Assembly (NCBI RefSeq): GCF_022201045.2 | Contig: NC_068558.1 | Location: 17,575,501 to 17,639,500 of the forward strand | Length of the DNA stretch: 64,000 bases | DNA from: Citrus sinensis | Taxonomy: Eukaryota; Streptophyta; Magnoliopsida; Sapindales; Rutaceae | Direction of reading: 5' to 3' | In this document: one piece after another, positions 1 to 13,500 of the stretch | Numbering within the stretch: the stretch's first letter is position 1 | Layout of the letters: each line of letters begins with the position of its first letter | Notes under the pieces: model-generated | Told to the model about the DNA's origin: nothing | The model's input: the letters and a program-made list of their open reading frames with translations, nothing else | Database searches by the model: none | Position numbers and translations under genes: made by a program

Positions 1-277
1 AACATAAGGTTGTTGAATAGTGCAGAGTTTGTCTAAGGTTGCTAGGTATCTACAAACTTAAAGGTCCTCCAGGATTCCTTAGTTTGATGGAACCTCACCT
101 TTGTGGATATCTGTATTGGGAACAGCAATAGATATTAACTAGGACACAATGATGCTTTTGGTCAAATGCAGGATCTCTCTTCGTGTCTTCATGAAGAGTA
201 AATTTCATGGAGTGCATGTGAATAAATGTATATTGGCACTTGCAGTTTCTTCAATTAACATATGTTATTATTGTCAG
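1..277. other. intron sequence of the starch synthase gene
   Basis: No reading frame matching the part of starch synthase expected just upstream of the first visible exon was found here. The stretch ends in a polypyrimidine-poor TTGTCAG acceptor that joins the exon starting at 278. It is best read as the tail of an intron. Confidence 0.6.
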
Positions 278-2823
278 GAATCACAAATGGCATTGATATA
301 ACTGAGTGGAATCCATCTTCAGATGAGCACATTGCATCCCATTACTCAATTGACGATCTCTCCGGAAAGGTGGTTTAATCTCATGTTTCAATATCCACTG
401 GTTTAATCTCTTGTTTCTACACCTACTGTTTTGCAGCATGCTTCTTTAACACAGGTGTTTATACATTACAGGTTCAGTGCAAGATTGCTTTGCAGAAGGA
501 ACTTGGCCTTCCCATTCGGCCTGATTGTCCCCTGGTAGGACAAAAATTTCACTTTCCTCTTGAATTTTGTAGAAAAAATATATATGTACCTTTAATTGTT
601 GTTTTAGTTTGATTTTGTAGATTGGATTTATTGGAAGATTGGATTACCAAAAAGGCATTGACCTGATTCGCTTGGCAGCCCCAGAGATCTTGGCAGACGA
701 TATTCAATTTGTGCGTGAGTTTTTTTTTGTTTATAAATTTTTTAAGATAAAAATTACCCTCTTAACTTGTTTATTGACCAGAAAATGGTTTCTTACTAAA
801 ATTATGAGTGTGAGTTTATCTTAAGGACTAAGATAGTGGATTTTAAGTTGTTTATTATTTCTATTTTTGCCTTTCACCTTGATCTCATTTCCATGAAGTA
901 TCTATGTATCTAATTTTCTCTAAATTGAAACTCCGTAAACTAAATAATATTCTTTGACATTAAAAAAGAAAAATAAAATAAAGTACCCAACTTAAATTTG
1001 AGTAAGTTTAAAATAATTAATTCCTGAAACCTCTGTAGAGAGAACAGCGATGTCTGTGCATGCTTATGTAAGTTGTTCTCTATTTTATCCCTTCATTAGG
1101 ATCGCTGTGGATTATATATCTCTTTAAGCCAACTCAAGCTTCCAAGATGTTTCAGGTCATGCTTGGTTCTGGGGATCCTCAATTTGAGAGCTGGATGAGA
1201 GACACAGAGGCAACTTACAAAGACAAGTATCGTGGTTGGGTTGGATTCAATGTGCCAATTTCTCATAGGATCACTGCTGGGTAACTCAAAATTTACCTTC
1301 ATAGTTAATGTGTTTGTTAAGGATACCGGTGACATTGAAGTTTTGGAATGGACAGATGTGACATACTGTTGATGCCTTCAAGATTTGAGCCATGTGGACT
1401 AAATCAATTGTATGCAATGAGATACGGAACTATACCAGTAGTTCATGCCACCGGAGGACTTCGAGTGAGTTCAAGCATCCATGACATTAAGTGTTTTAGA
1501 TACATGTATAGTCCTCTCTTGTGACGTCTGCATTTTTTCAAAGTCCAAAAGGGCAATTATGCATAGAAAGAGTTTGTAAAAGTAAAACGTTTGCACACAA
1601 CTCTTTGTGTATAAAGTTGCATAACTAGCGCACTAGAATGAAAGCTCTTTTTCGTTTTTTAGCAATTCTATATAGAGACTTGAGGTCTGAATTTTAAGAG
1701 AATGCAGACGTCCGATAGGGGAAGCTTTTTACATATACAAATGGCTTGTGTATTTAATACAACTACCTATTCTAGGATACAGTGGAAAACTTCAATCCAT
1801 TTGCTCGAGAAGGCAGGGGTGAAGGTACAGGGTAAGTATCTGTCCTTAAGCTCTTGGCTTGTTTGATGTCGATTGGACAAATTCTATCTGAAACAAGAAT
1901 CATATGGCTATATCTTTTTCTTAGAAAATTTCAAAGCTAAACACATTCATGACTTACAATGGGGTGCGAGATTAATGGGTATTGAAACACTAAACAGAGT
2001 TATAAGTCTACTTCTGAGCTAAGCCCTCTGGCATAGAAACAAATTGCTTCCTTGAGAGATGTTTATTATTTGTAGAACGTTTGTTAAGTTAACTTTTTGC
2101 TGTACAAGATCAGTAGAAATCTGAAAGAGTTAATCGTATGTTGAAAATCTCATGATGTAATTGTTACTAAAGCATACAGAGGTTTTACAAAAGGGAGCGA
2201 AAAATTTTTTATTAAGATACGCTTATCTAGTTTAATTATTAAAATTAAATGAATAACTATCTATCATGAATGTGAAGCAAGCGCTTTTTGAATGTCCAGA
2301 AGATATTAAATGATGGCCAGAGAGGTTTTCTTGTATATTTAGATACCGTAATTGTGTTCTTCAAATATTTTTGCTTACATTGCTGTAAATGACACTGACA
2401 GGTGGTCCTTTTTGCCACTATCAGAAGAAAGCATGTTGACGGTAAGTTTATTGATACTAAAGTATGAATCCGGTGAAAACATCTGATAATCAGTGAGTAA
2501 ACGAAAATGATGGCTACAATAATCATTTGGGTATTATTAAATTGGTAACATAAACACAATGAAATGATGGAAATCAACTAATATGATAAATGGTTTATTC
2601 CTTTTATATATAATTTATCTTTATGGCTTAATCTATTTCTAACCATTGGTGAGTCATTTTATAGGCATTAAGATTTGCAATACGGACTTACAGAGAACAC
2701 AAGTCATCTTGGGAAGGATTGATGAGGAGAGGCATGGAAAAGGATTACACGTGGGAAAATGCTGCGATACAGTATGAACAGGTTTTCGAATGGGCCTCCA
2801 TTGATCCTCCCTACATTCACTGA
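278..2823 (+). CDS. SS1: starch synthase 1-like, C-terminal part (partial gene)
   Basis: Plastid soluble starch synthase of family GT5, which moves glucose from ADP-glucose onto growing alpha-1,4 chains of amylopectin. The window holds the last eight exons: 278-369, 472-534, 621-710, 1156-1280, 1356-1464, 1776-1831, 2402-2441 and 2665-2823. All have GT-AG borders and phases that join without a break, giving about 244 C-terminal residues. Visible family blocks, in order, are [56 protein letters not shown] with a following HATGGLRDTV, and a C-terminus ending DPPYIH. The SS1 subtype, rather than SS2 to SS4, rests on the tail and on recollection of the family. The N-terminus, transit peptide and KxGGL motif lie left of the window. 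The reading frame is undamaged. Confidence 0.9.
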
Positions 2824-4591
2824 GGTAAACAATAAGAAAGAAGTGAAACAGAAAAGTAAAATGAAAGATTTATGTCTTCATACATAGTGGTGCTGGTCCC
2901 GGTAATATCAGCTTGAACATTGCTTCCAGGAAAAATTTATTCTTGTCAAAATGCTAGGTGGGTATGAGGTTTTATAGGCATTTTGGTCTTTTTTTTTTTT
3001 TTTGAGCCGGTATAGTTTACAAAATTCCACAAGTGACCACGTTGACCAAGTTCTTTGTTTTTTATTATATACAGTATGAAAATCGTGTATTTTATTTTAT
3101 ATCAAGGTAAAGAATCAGTGATATTCTTGTGACAAGTGCCAAGCTGTTTAGCTTTAAAAACTCGTAATAGACAAGAAGCCCTTGCGCGTGGCATTTGCTT
3201 CCATTTTGTCTAAATGTTACTTGTTAAGACTTGAGAGAACAAAATATTGGTGTTGTTTTTTGGGATTTTGTTTTTGTATTTAAGGTTAAGAGTGTGATCT
3301 TATGAGCATCTCTTGTTGCATGATCAATGGAAAAGAATAATGAAGTGGGTTTCATGCAGATAAGAAAAGAATCTTAATTATTTTTGAATTTTCCATGTGC
3401 CCTATAATAGCATCATTAATGAAATTTTGGATGTACTCATGTTTCCTAAATGCTAGGAATTGCCATGCGGACAACATTGAGCTTAATTTCAAAGTAATGA
3501 GAAAGTGTGCTCTTGAGTTGAGTTTTGGTATTGCATGTTTGAATGAGAAGAAAGGGATCAATTTGCAGACTTAGAGAATTTTTTTTTTTTTTAATGCAAG
3601 TCCTAAAGTTTGATTATGACTGTTGTGACAATAAAGTTAAAGAAGTTTATACAATTTGTCACGTTTCTGCATATTGGAACTATTGTGAAGGAGATTTAGA
3701 AAATATTGTAAAAAACAATGTTCTTTTTTCTTAAGCATATATAGATTTTCAATTGAGTGCTTCTATAAATGGTTGGTGAGGATTAAAAAAAAGTCAATAT
3801 TTACAAATTAAATATTTATTAAATATAAATAAAATGGATAAATCAACATCTCATTAGAGATGTTGATAAAAATATGCATTAAAGTGAATATTAGTAAATT
3901 CTATAAAATTTCAAGGGCCTAAATCTTTCACATTATAAGATTGAGAGAGAGAGAGAGAGAGAGAGCACAAACAGAGTGTTGAAATACATTGATGTATCGG
4001 TGCTGGTTTATTTTATTTTTTTCAATTAAATGAGTAAATTGACATTCATTTGCTATTGTTTATGTCTTATGTTTTATTTTATTTTGATTACATGAGATTA
4101 TTACTCATACTACAATTCATATTACATGAAATTATAATTGATATTTACAAATTGACTATTACTAGAACTAGTTTTATTATATTCTTATGAAGCATTACCT
4201 AAATTTTTAATTCTCACTAATATTCGAGAGATATCTACTACACTCATACTTGGTAAGGAAGAAGATTACATTCATTCAATTATATATTATAATTAAGAAA
4301 GAAAATACCCTCCAATGCATTTTTCGAGGTTCACATAATATTTGAGGAATGTTTACTCCAATTATACTTACTAAATAAGGAAGACTACCTCCACTTAATG
4401 TTTTTAGTTGAAGTTTATGTTTTTCTCTTTGCATAAAATTTTTATTATTTGTGCTCTCATGGTCCAGTTATGTTGCCGCATGGGTAACAAACAACCATTT
4501 TTTTTTCGTCTTTTCCTAATCCTTCACTATTAAGATCTAGCCCAAAAATAGTTCTAAGATGTTTCTGTCGGGCTATTAATATTAGGGTTTG
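2824..4591. other. gene-free, AT-rich spacer after starch synthase
   Basis: The first few hundred bases probably include the 3' UTR of the starch synthase transcript. The rest is AT-rich with no supported coding frame. A GA dinucleotide run lies at 3943-3965. Confidence 0.6.
3943..3965. repeat. (GA)n microsatellite
   Basis: About eleven uninterrupted GA units in an AT-rich spacer. Confidence 0.95.
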
Positions 4592-4702
4592 CCTACCTTA
4601 CGTTTAACGTAAGATACAATCCTCTCACACAGTTGAAAAGTGAGTCCTAATGGGACTCATTGCTGTAGAGAAAGATGTACCTTACGTTTAACGTAAGGTA
4701 GC
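4592..4702. repeat. small palindrome-bordered element
   Basis: A near-palindrome built on CCTTACGTTTAACGTAAG occurs at both ends, about 4595-4614 and 4679-4700. The outer parts are inverted relative to each other, and a further short palindrome TGAGTCCTAATGGGACTCA lies in the middle. This looks like a tiny MITE or a remnant of one. No convincing target duplication was found. Confidence 0.45.
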
Positions 4703-5182
4703 AGCTCCCTTAATATTATAGTCACCAACACTTGTTATAGTCCCCGACACTTGCTACAAAATTAAAAAAGCAAAAAGATTAAAATTTTGACACGTAAGTC
4801 TATCATATTTTTATATTTTTACACTTAAGTCTATTGATCTAGTTAATTTCACCATTAAAATGACTTATTCTTACATTTGTGTTAATACATTCATAGTGAT
4901 ATTGTTTCTCATTAAGTAATTAATTTAATACATTGTAAACCTATATATTAATTACAGACCCTATTGTATGATAAATGTGAGTATGAATTTAATTTTATTT
5001 TCTTAATTTATAGTTAATATTCTTTCTGTTTTATAATAATATACAATCAATAATTTGAATATGTAATAGAAACATATTGATTTACAAATATTATTAGTAA
5101 TGTGTTTTTTGAAAGAAGGTGTCAAAAAAGGGTAAAAATAAAAAAGTAATTTATTTGATTCCTACACATAGAACCTGATGAG
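4703..5182. other. gene-free AT-rich spacer
   Basis: No coding frame, RNA gene or clear repeat structure was recognised. Confidence 0.6.
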
Positions 5183-5185
5183 TAA

Positions 5186-5804
5186 GGTGGTGTTTGTTTT
5201 TTAACTTAATGACTTAAAGTGACTTAATTTAATTAATTAAGTTAATTAGAGGTGTTTGTTTTTATAACTTAATGAGACTTTTTAGATAATTTTGACTTAA
5301 TAAAATAAGTCAATTTTTTTAGCTTTTTACTTTATGGAGAAATCTGAATTAAGTCAATTACTTGCTAATGTCAAAAATATCCCTGTTTTATAATTTATTT
5401 TTCATGTCTATCCCAAAACTCACACATAGACATTTACCCCATATAAAAATATCCCTATTTTTTCTTTCTTATATTATATACGATAAAATTTAAAATTTAT
5501 GGTATTTTATATATTAAAATTCTAAAAAATTATGTATTCACTTGAATATAGTTTTACTTATAAATGTTAAAATATCGTGGTATTTAATTTATTATTTATT
5601 TGACATTCAAATTTAATAAGGATACAAATGTAAAAGTACATATTTTCAGCTTTTTAAGTTAAAAAAAACAAACAACTTAATACTTATTTTTCGAGATTCA
5701 GACAAAAAAATAAACATATTATTCAGATTCAGATATTCAGATTTATTCAGAATTCAGATTAATTCAGGTCTATTTAGATTTCAGACAAAAAAACAAACGA
5801 CACC
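5186..5804. mobile_element. PIF/Harbinger (Tourist)-type MITE, copy 1
   Basis: A 619-bp AT-rich element flanked by TAA at 5183-5185 and 5805-5807, the 3-bp target duplication typical of PIF/Harbinger. The left end begins GGTGGTGTTTGTTTTTT. The right end, read on the other strand, begins GGTGTCGTTTGTTTTTTT. The interior carries TTAAGT-rich stretches on the left and CTGAAT-like repeats on the right. No transposase was seen, so it is non-autonomous. A second copy lies inverted at 29276-29968. Confidence 0.8.
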
Positions 5805-5807
5805 TAA

Positions 5808-7225
5808 GTCTATAAGTTTTTTAATATTTAAAGGTAAAGTCATTTTATGCTCCACACTTATTTCATAATTCTTTTCACATCTTATTTCAATAACTTTGGG
5901 TCAGTGATAGATTCCAATTGCTAATTGTTAGAGATATGGAAATGAAACAATTGGGCAAGTAAATAATTTAATTAATTTTTATATATGGATTTAATTAATT
6001 TATTTAGTAAGAATAAAAAATTATTTTAGTAAATATATATTTAACATTTAGATAGGTCTATAGAGTAAATTTTTATTTTTATTTTTTTAACTTTGATGAT
6101 GGGAGTGTGATTTAATAATTAAAAAAGAAAAAGAAAATAGCCTCACTCTTTTGTTTAAGTCTAAAAAATTAACATAACGGTAGCTAATAAGCCAAACTTT
6201 AAAAATATCTTATTTATTTGTAATTTCACAACAAAACAAGAATTACAGGTAAATGTGTAATTAACTCAAAATAAAAAGCCAAAGGGGAGGGTTGCTTACC
6301 CCGGCGGCAAGTAGCAACATAGTTTTGCCCTTTTTCTTAACGGTGTTTTAGAAACATTTGAGGTGTTTCATGATATTTTCATTAATATCTGTGGAGCTTT
6401 TTTCAAATTTAAGCAAATATGGGGCTACCGTGTGAAAATTATCCCAAGACCGAAAAGTCAAAATCATACATAATAATCAGACTACACGTTAGCACTTAGC
6501 AGTTAGCACTTCATACAAAAACAGACAAAATCATATAAAATATAAGGGCATTAACGTAATATCACTAACACAGAACTCAGAGATCACCCCGATGGATTCT
6601 CCCCACGTTAAACGCTTTGGAAGCGAACTAAAGAAGCAATCATTATCCTTTCAAAAAAAAAAACAAAAGAAGCAATCATTATCAGCAAGAGTAGATCCCT
6701 GACCCTATTGAAATGACCAAATTGCTTAACGGTAATCAACGCGCACCACGAGGATATTCAGGTCATTTCAATGGGGCCGCTTTCCGCTTATGCCTCTCTT
6801 GGATACAAATGAAAATAGTAAGCTATTATTTGTAAAAACGTTAGAACAGTAAGGAGCTCAATGTTATTATCCCAAACTATAATAACAAATTGCCTGGAAG
6901 GGCAAGTTCGTAGAGAGCGGTTATTCTTTCCCGTTCTTGCAACAGATCCGGCTTTGGAATCTCAATTCTGAATATGAGGAAAATGGAAAAAATACCATGA
7001 TTGAGAGAAAATTTGGAAAAAAAAAATATAAAAAAGCTTCTTTTTTTATTTCTTCTTTTTTCTTTTGCAAAGGTTATGTATGTGTTTTTTCTTGAATCAA
7101 AATCCATTGACAAACTTATCAAGTTTTTTACAATTTTGATGTTGTATATGATTCTTTGCGGAGTTTTGAATGTATGACATTAACCCTTTAATTGTTTGAT
7201 TTTCTTTATTGTAAAGCATAAATCG
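5808..7225. other. spacer and probable 5' region of the phytolongin gene
   Basis: AT-rich DNA up to about 6550, then a more mixed stretch that probably includes the promoter and 5' UTR of the gene at 7226. A 16-bp direct repeat AGAAGCAATCATTATC occurs near 6629 and 6668. No coding frame is supported. Confidence 0.5.
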
Positions 7226-7987
7226 ATGATTTCGAATCCTGGTTTGGTTTTTTATGCATGTTTTGCAAAAGGGTCAATAATTCTTGGGGAATTTTCATCA
7301 AAAGAGCCTACGATATCAGAAACTTTAGCCCAAGAATGCATTGATAAGACCCCACGACATCATTTAATGTTCTCCCATACAGTTTGCAAAAGAACTTATG
7401 CCTTTTTAATCAATGGCCCTCTTACCTATTTTGTCATCCATGATGAAGATCTTCACAAAGGAGAGTCGTTTTGGTTCCTGAATCGGGTTAAGTCTGCTTT
7501 TGAGGAGATTTTTGAAACTAGGTCGATCTTGAATTTTGATAATGTCAGCAATCACTGCTTTCAAGCTCATTTCGATGCGGTTTTCTGTGAAATAATGGGT
7601 TTGGATTTGGGTTTCTCGAGTTCTTCAAGGAGTGGGTCAAAAGATGGTCGCAGTTCCAGTGTTGATTCATCTAAAAGCAGGAGGACGGTGCTGGCTCCGT
7701 TGCTTGGGGAGCCGTGTAAAGGGCTGAAGAAAAAGAAGAGATCGAATGGCGAGAGCGAGGCTATGAGTCGGGAATTTAGTGATGTTAATGAGGAGAAGAA
7801 GGTCGATGTCTGTGATGATGTGACAGTGCAAAAGAATGCACTGTATTCGGGTGATCATCGACAGAAGGCAAAGCAGATTTGGAAAAAACATGTTTGGATT
7901 GTTTTGGGGCTGGACTTGTTTGTATGTGCCGTGCTATTTGGGATTTGGTTGTGGGTTTGCAGGGGTTTCCGGTGCATCAATGGTTGA
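7226..7987 (+). CDS. phytolongin (longin-domain membrane protein, PHYL2-like)
   Basis: A 253-residue protein in one exon. Residues 1 to about 120 form a longin domain (GLVFYACFAKG, then TPRHHLMFSHTVCKRTYAFL, then the NRVKSAFEEIF helix). A Ser/Lys-rich middle region follows where a VAMP7-type protein would carry a SNARE motif. A single membrane anchor lies at about residues 223-244, next to the C-terminus. This layout, longin plus anchor without a SNARE motif, defines phytolongins, plant proteins of the endomembrane trafficking system. I chose the ATG at 7226. An in-frame extension to 7196 would need a TTG start. The PHYL2 subtype is inferred partly from the TAP46 gene next door, as at At5g52990/At5g53000 in Arabidopsis (from memory). 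Confidence 0.85.
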   Translation: MISNPGLVFYACFAKGSIILGEFSSKEPTISETLAQECIDKTPRHHLMFSHTVCKRTYAFLINGPLTYFVIHDEDLHKGESFWFLNRVKSAFEEIFETRSILNFDNVSNHCFQAHFDAVFCEIMGLDLGFSSSSRSGSKDGRSSSVDSSKSRRTVLAPLLGEPCKGLKKKKRSNGESEAMSREFSDVNEEKKVDVCDDVTVQKNALYSGDHRQKAKQIWKKHVWIVLGLDLFVCAVLFGIWLWVCRGFRCING

Positions 7988-10537
7988 GTTTGTTTTGTTT
8001 CTTTTATGGGTTCTTCTTGTTGTAAATGGGTGATTTACTTTCTACTTGATTGAGGATTCTACATCTGTAACAAAAAAAGAATGCATGGTGATGAGAGGAA
8101 TATATTTGTTATGATATTGCTAAGAGTAAATGTTGTTCATGAGTTCTTGCGGTGTGTATTCGGCTTCTACTGGTAATATTCTTAGTTTCTTTAATCAATG
8201 ATTTGCTGTGTTATGTCAGGCAAGCCAAGTAGCGCTTCTTTTACAGTTCTTGACTTGCATAGTTACTTGTAATGGACTAAACTGTGTGTATCTATTGGCT
8301 ACAGGTAAAACCTATGCAGGCATGGTCTTCTATGTTTCTTTGTTGCATGATTATGAATTGGTCAAATATTTTAATGATACTTTGTCAATTTAGTTTTATT
8401 GGAGGTTTACGGATGAGAAATGATGAAACAGGGCTAAGTTAGATATTATAGGTCGGCATAGCATAGTTATGTAGATATTTTCTGTTGCAATGTTGATTTA
8501 ATATTGTTCTTCATAATTCTTATGGTGTGGCATTGATATAATGATGGTCAACCACCTTTGGTAGGGGATGATAAAAAACTGTGATAAATTCCTCCTCTTC
8601 CCTTCTGTATTTCCTTTCTCATCTTTCACTCTTTTGTAATCAGTCCAAGCACCGTATCCATATAACTGCTTGCCACCTATGCTCCACCATCCATTCCAAG
8701 TTTAGGAACCTAGGTAGTAGTATCCCAATCAAACAACTGACGAGGGGGATGAGCGAAACAGGGAGTCTACTGGATGGGGTTCAACTAGCGGAGACTCTTG
8801 GAACAGCAAAGCAAGAAGGTTTTATTTGAGTGCAATGAAGGTTTCATATATTTAAATTGTTGTTACTGTTTTTTGATCGGTGGTGACTGATTGTTAAGGT
8901 ATAGGACAAAAACTGTTTGATTGTTAAGCTTATGAGACAGAAAATCCTTTGTGTTTATGTGTGATTTCAGATACCATATTGAGCTCTGCCATCAAAGTGA
9001 GATTAAAATCTCTCATCTAAAGTTTTATTTGTTATTTATAAAGCCCTATGTAGATACTTAAAAGTCTGGAATATTCAATCATTAGGTGCGACTACTAGTT
9101 ATGCATTGACAGAACTCTTAAGTTTTATGATTATATATCCTTCTACACTTATGATGCAAGCAAGGGGTTCTATTATTCAATAATGCTAGGTATTACAAAC
9201 TCATGTTCGAACTCTAGTCATACAATTGACAGTATTATATTACTAACTATATGTCTCATGATATTTGGTTTCCTTTATTTTCGAAAATGTTAGACATGTG
9301 GCAGTGATAGTACACTGACCCATCCGGCATCAGTTGTGGGGGTAGAGTTCATATAGAATGTATGGGGTATCACTCTTTATTATTCCAGTATTGTGGCTTG
9401 TGCGTGTGAAGGTTACTTTTGCTCTTTCGAACAGAATTAACAACGTGCTGATGCAGGTGAAAATTCTAATATTAACATCTTACAGAGAGCATGGAAATAA
9501 ATGATACGCCAATGCATTCTTTGCTAGAACGATTGGTTTTTGAATATTGGTCCTCGTTGCGTGATGAGCAATTTATCCTTTTAACATATCGCGAATGAGC
9601 ATATCGATCTTTTATGCATGTTGAAATTATTGATTGGGTAGAGCAGGATCTTGCCCTCTTCGAATGGGAAAGAATGTAATAGTGACAAGTTTTATGACGT
9701 CTCTTGAAGCCTTGTGCTTTTCTGTAAAAAGATTGCTGCAAGCTTCTGAGAAAAAAAAGAGAGATTGCTGCAGCTTCACACTTGATTACAACAGCTGATC
9801 TCTGAAAGCTGGATACGATGCCTTGCAGAATTGTATCTAAACATTTGAACTCTGTGAAGTTGACAGCTGGAAACTAAATTGTCACAGCACTCTGCAGATT
9901 TATGGTTATAAACTAACAGTATTCAAATGGCCATACATTTTGACATGGCTTTCTTGACCAGTAAAAATGCCATTATACAGTGATATTTTTCATGAGTAAT
10001 GGAAACATCCTGTGATGCTCAAGTCAGGAATCAAATTTTTGAAATTTTTACTATCTACCAATACATTACAACGAGTAGAGCCACATAGAACAACCCAGAA
10101 ATCTGCTCCAGAGGAGATACCCGCCCTCATTGCAAAGGAGCCAAGTTGCCCCTTCTCGATTGTTGAAACCCCTGAAACCAACTTGGAAGCTTGGTTGAAG
10201 ATCCAAGAAACTGCAGAATTCTACTTCTAGTGAATGTATGGGAAACTAAAAACAATACTTACAAACCTTTCCAAGGTTTGTATCATGTTCCCAGATCCAG
10301 ATCCAGATGATTGCATTGCATCATGCAACAGCTGAGTCGGAACACAACACATCTTGCCAAAATCTACACAGAAACAAAATATTCTAATCCTCGTATTCAT
10401 TTAAATACATTATGTGCGATGAAAGTTTCATATTAAACCAGCAACCAATATACTTAAATATCTATAAATACAAAACTACAACAGTTATTCCATGCTTAGG
10501 AGAATACATGTAACATATTGAAAGTAATTTGCATCTT
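7988..10537. other. spacer between the convergent phytolongin and TAP46 genes
   Basis: The two genes converge, so both 3' UTRs should lie here: phytolongin from 7988 and TAP46 just left of 10538. Short frames exist, for example on the plus strand at 10012-10230, but none shows a recognisable family or exon structure. No repeat or RNA gene was recognised. Confidence 0.5.
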
Positions 10538-13500
10538 TTAGCCACATGGGGTTAGTTTCTTATTGCCAGCTCCCCGAGGATTATCATCTTTCCAGTCATC
10601 AAATGCTCTTGCCTTCTGTACAGCATCATCATCATCATCTTCATTGTCGTTTTCACTTGTTCCCAATTTCCTATTGTCCTTGTACCAAGCAGAATTGGCT
10701 TCTTCCATGAGTTTAACATTCCTCTCCTGCCATTTATTCATCATTTCCATCTCCTTCAGCCCAGCCTCCTCTATACTCATGGTCGGCAACCTACCATAGA
10801 ACATTTCTAGTTAGCTTTACTTGAAAATGACCAGATACCAATATAAGCATAACATAATAAATATTTTAAGACATAAGAACTCTAATAAAATATATTTAAG
10901 GCACAAGAACTCCAATAAGTAAAACCAAGACATAAGACATAAGAGCTCCAATAAGTGAAATATATTTAAGGCATACGAGCTGTAATAAGTAAAACCACCT
11001 TCCTCTTGTTCATAACCCCCAACCAAAAAAAAAAGTCAAATAATAAATCCCTTAAAAAACATTCTATGTTGTCTGACAAGCAGAAATACCTATGCATAGG
11101 TTGGAAGACCTGCGCTGCCAACCTTTCCCTCTCACTTGTCAGGCCTCCACCCACAAGACTTGCTGGTCCAAATATCATTGGCTGGTGTTTGTGCTCATGT
11201 GCTTGTGAGACTTTGGCTCTTCCTTCTAGAACATCCTGTGCAAAAGTAGCACATGTGATGGGCTGTGCTGGTTTTGTGTATTGAGCTCGAATAGCAGCAT
11301 CACGATGCCAAGATTCAGCTTTTTTGGAGCGCTCATCAAGGACAACCTCAGAAAATTCCTCCTCACCTCCCTGAAAAGACAAGGAAACAGATCACTCAAT
11401 TTATATTCTTAGTAATTGACATGCACAGAGCACAGTCAATTATGGGGCACAACAAAAGTAACCATTTCAACTGTGAACTTCACATGCTTGACTACAATTT
11501 TAATCCACCTTTATCAAATTCCACATGAGCCAAATGGCAAGATAATTCAAAGCACATTTCTATACCAATAAAGTAGCTTACCACTCGGAAGTAACGAATA
11601 TCTTGCAAATTGATATTAAAATTAGCACACCGGACCAAAGACATGGCATATTAAAAAATTACTGTCCTCCAAAAAAATTTCTATGCATTTTATGGTACAA
11701 TGCCAAAAAAGAGACCAATCACAAATCTCTAAATAGCAATGAATTCGCAAAAGGGATGAGCCATTAAACGTTCACTGTAAGAGTTTCCTAACGGTCAATT
11801 TAAGATTAGCACAGGCTGTATTGAGAAGATAAAAGATGGGAACATAAAGGACAACGAGCAAATGCTTATTAATAATTGAAGTTTAAGGAAATCTCAATTT
11901 ACCAAGTGGATGTCACAGAAAAACTGGGGATTAATCTATAAAATTATCAATAAATACCTTGAGATTAACATACAACAATGGATATAGACATTGTAAATTT
12001 CACATCTTCCAGTACTTTTTTTCAGATTACAAAAGTTAAAAAATTCAATATTATTATTTCTTCTAATGGATGTGCTTCAGAGTAATCAGTTAAGAAAGAG
12101 CAGTGAAAACCAACAGGTCTGAGAAATGCAAACCTCAGGAGAAACAATAAATAGTAAACAAACATCTCATTTATTGACCGTATTAATAATACCTTTAATT
12201 GTCTTTCTTTTACAGCAGAAAGCATATCTTCCTCTTTCTTCAGCATCTCTAGCAGATCAAGAGCCTTTAGTATAGAAAATGAAAGTATTATCTTCAATGG
12301 CAATTTTCAGAAGCTTGCAAACGGAAAATCGTATCAAAACATAAGACAAACCTTGCAAACAGCCAATGAGATGGTGGTAAGCCAAGCCTGAAATGTTTTG
12401 AAAAGGAAAGAATGAGATTCACAGATCCCATGAAATCACAAACTTTAACAATGTTAAAAAAATGAAACTAACTAAATAAGAATTTTGGTTTTGACATGTA
12501 ATAGGCATATTTGAACTTCATTTACTTTAGGAAACCTACAATATCAGTCTTAACATTTAGCATATGCTGGGTACACTGATAGGAATATGCTTGGAAAGCG
12601 TTTGCAAATTGCCTTCCATGCCCTCAAATTAAATGACAACTAACCTCCCTTTCTTCTTCTCCATCGTCATCCAACACATCTTCCTCTCCAGCCTCAACAG
12701 GAGCAGATGGAGCGGCTGCTCTAGTCGAACGCCCACGCCTCTCCTTCCGCTCCTTTATTTCCTGAAGTTTTGATTCTGCTGCTCTTTGACGTTTGAACCG
12801 AGCAATCTGGATGCATGCACAAATCTAGTAAGCAGCCATACAACTATGTCGTACGCCATATGAATTTGCACAATGAAATAAGGGCTAACAACAGAATCAG
12901 GAAGGATAAAAGTCAAAAAGTCTGAATGAAAGCTACCTTCCGGGCCCTTTGATCTGTGAAAGCAGTTGGCTTGGCTTGTGCAACGGCTTCCAACTCCTCT
13001 TCTGGTACAAGTTCCATTATCTCACAAAATGAAATAAACTCCTACAAAACACAACCTTTCAATAAATCTGGACACAAACAACCACAAAGAGCAATCATGC
13101 CCAAATTGCTAAGTTGATTAAAGTAAAAACTCCAATCACACCTCAGATCAGTGAACGTCATTTACCTTCAATTTAGCCTGGGAAGCTTTAAGAATCTGTA
13201 ACCTATCATCCTGTGCAATTTTTTCAATCAGCTCGCCAAGAAAATACGGCACCTGTACAAAAAGGAATCATTAGAAACTGCCACAAACAACTTGAATCCT
13301 TTCCACAATCACACCAGCCACAACCATTTAAACCAAGACCATAATTTTCAACATAACAAAATCATAATGTGATCATATTATTAGTGATCATTCACTGACC
13401 CCACTTTTACTTGGCAATAACACTAAGCTTACAAAGCTAATATCGCAACTGATACAACACCCATTAGAAACTGTTATGCATGAGATAGATGCCGGGCATC

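Noticed and set aside
1..277. An additional starch synthase exon at the left edge
   Set aside because: No frame here matches the protein segment expected before the exon at 278, and no suitable donor was found.
7196..7225. N-terminal extension of the phytolongin frame
   Set aside because: It would need a TTG start. The ATG at 7226 puts the longin domain at the very N-terminus, as in the family.
10012..10230. 72-codon plus-strand frame after the TAP46 gene
   Set aside because: No recognisable domain, no promoter or splice context, and it lies where 3' UTRs of convergent genes are expected.
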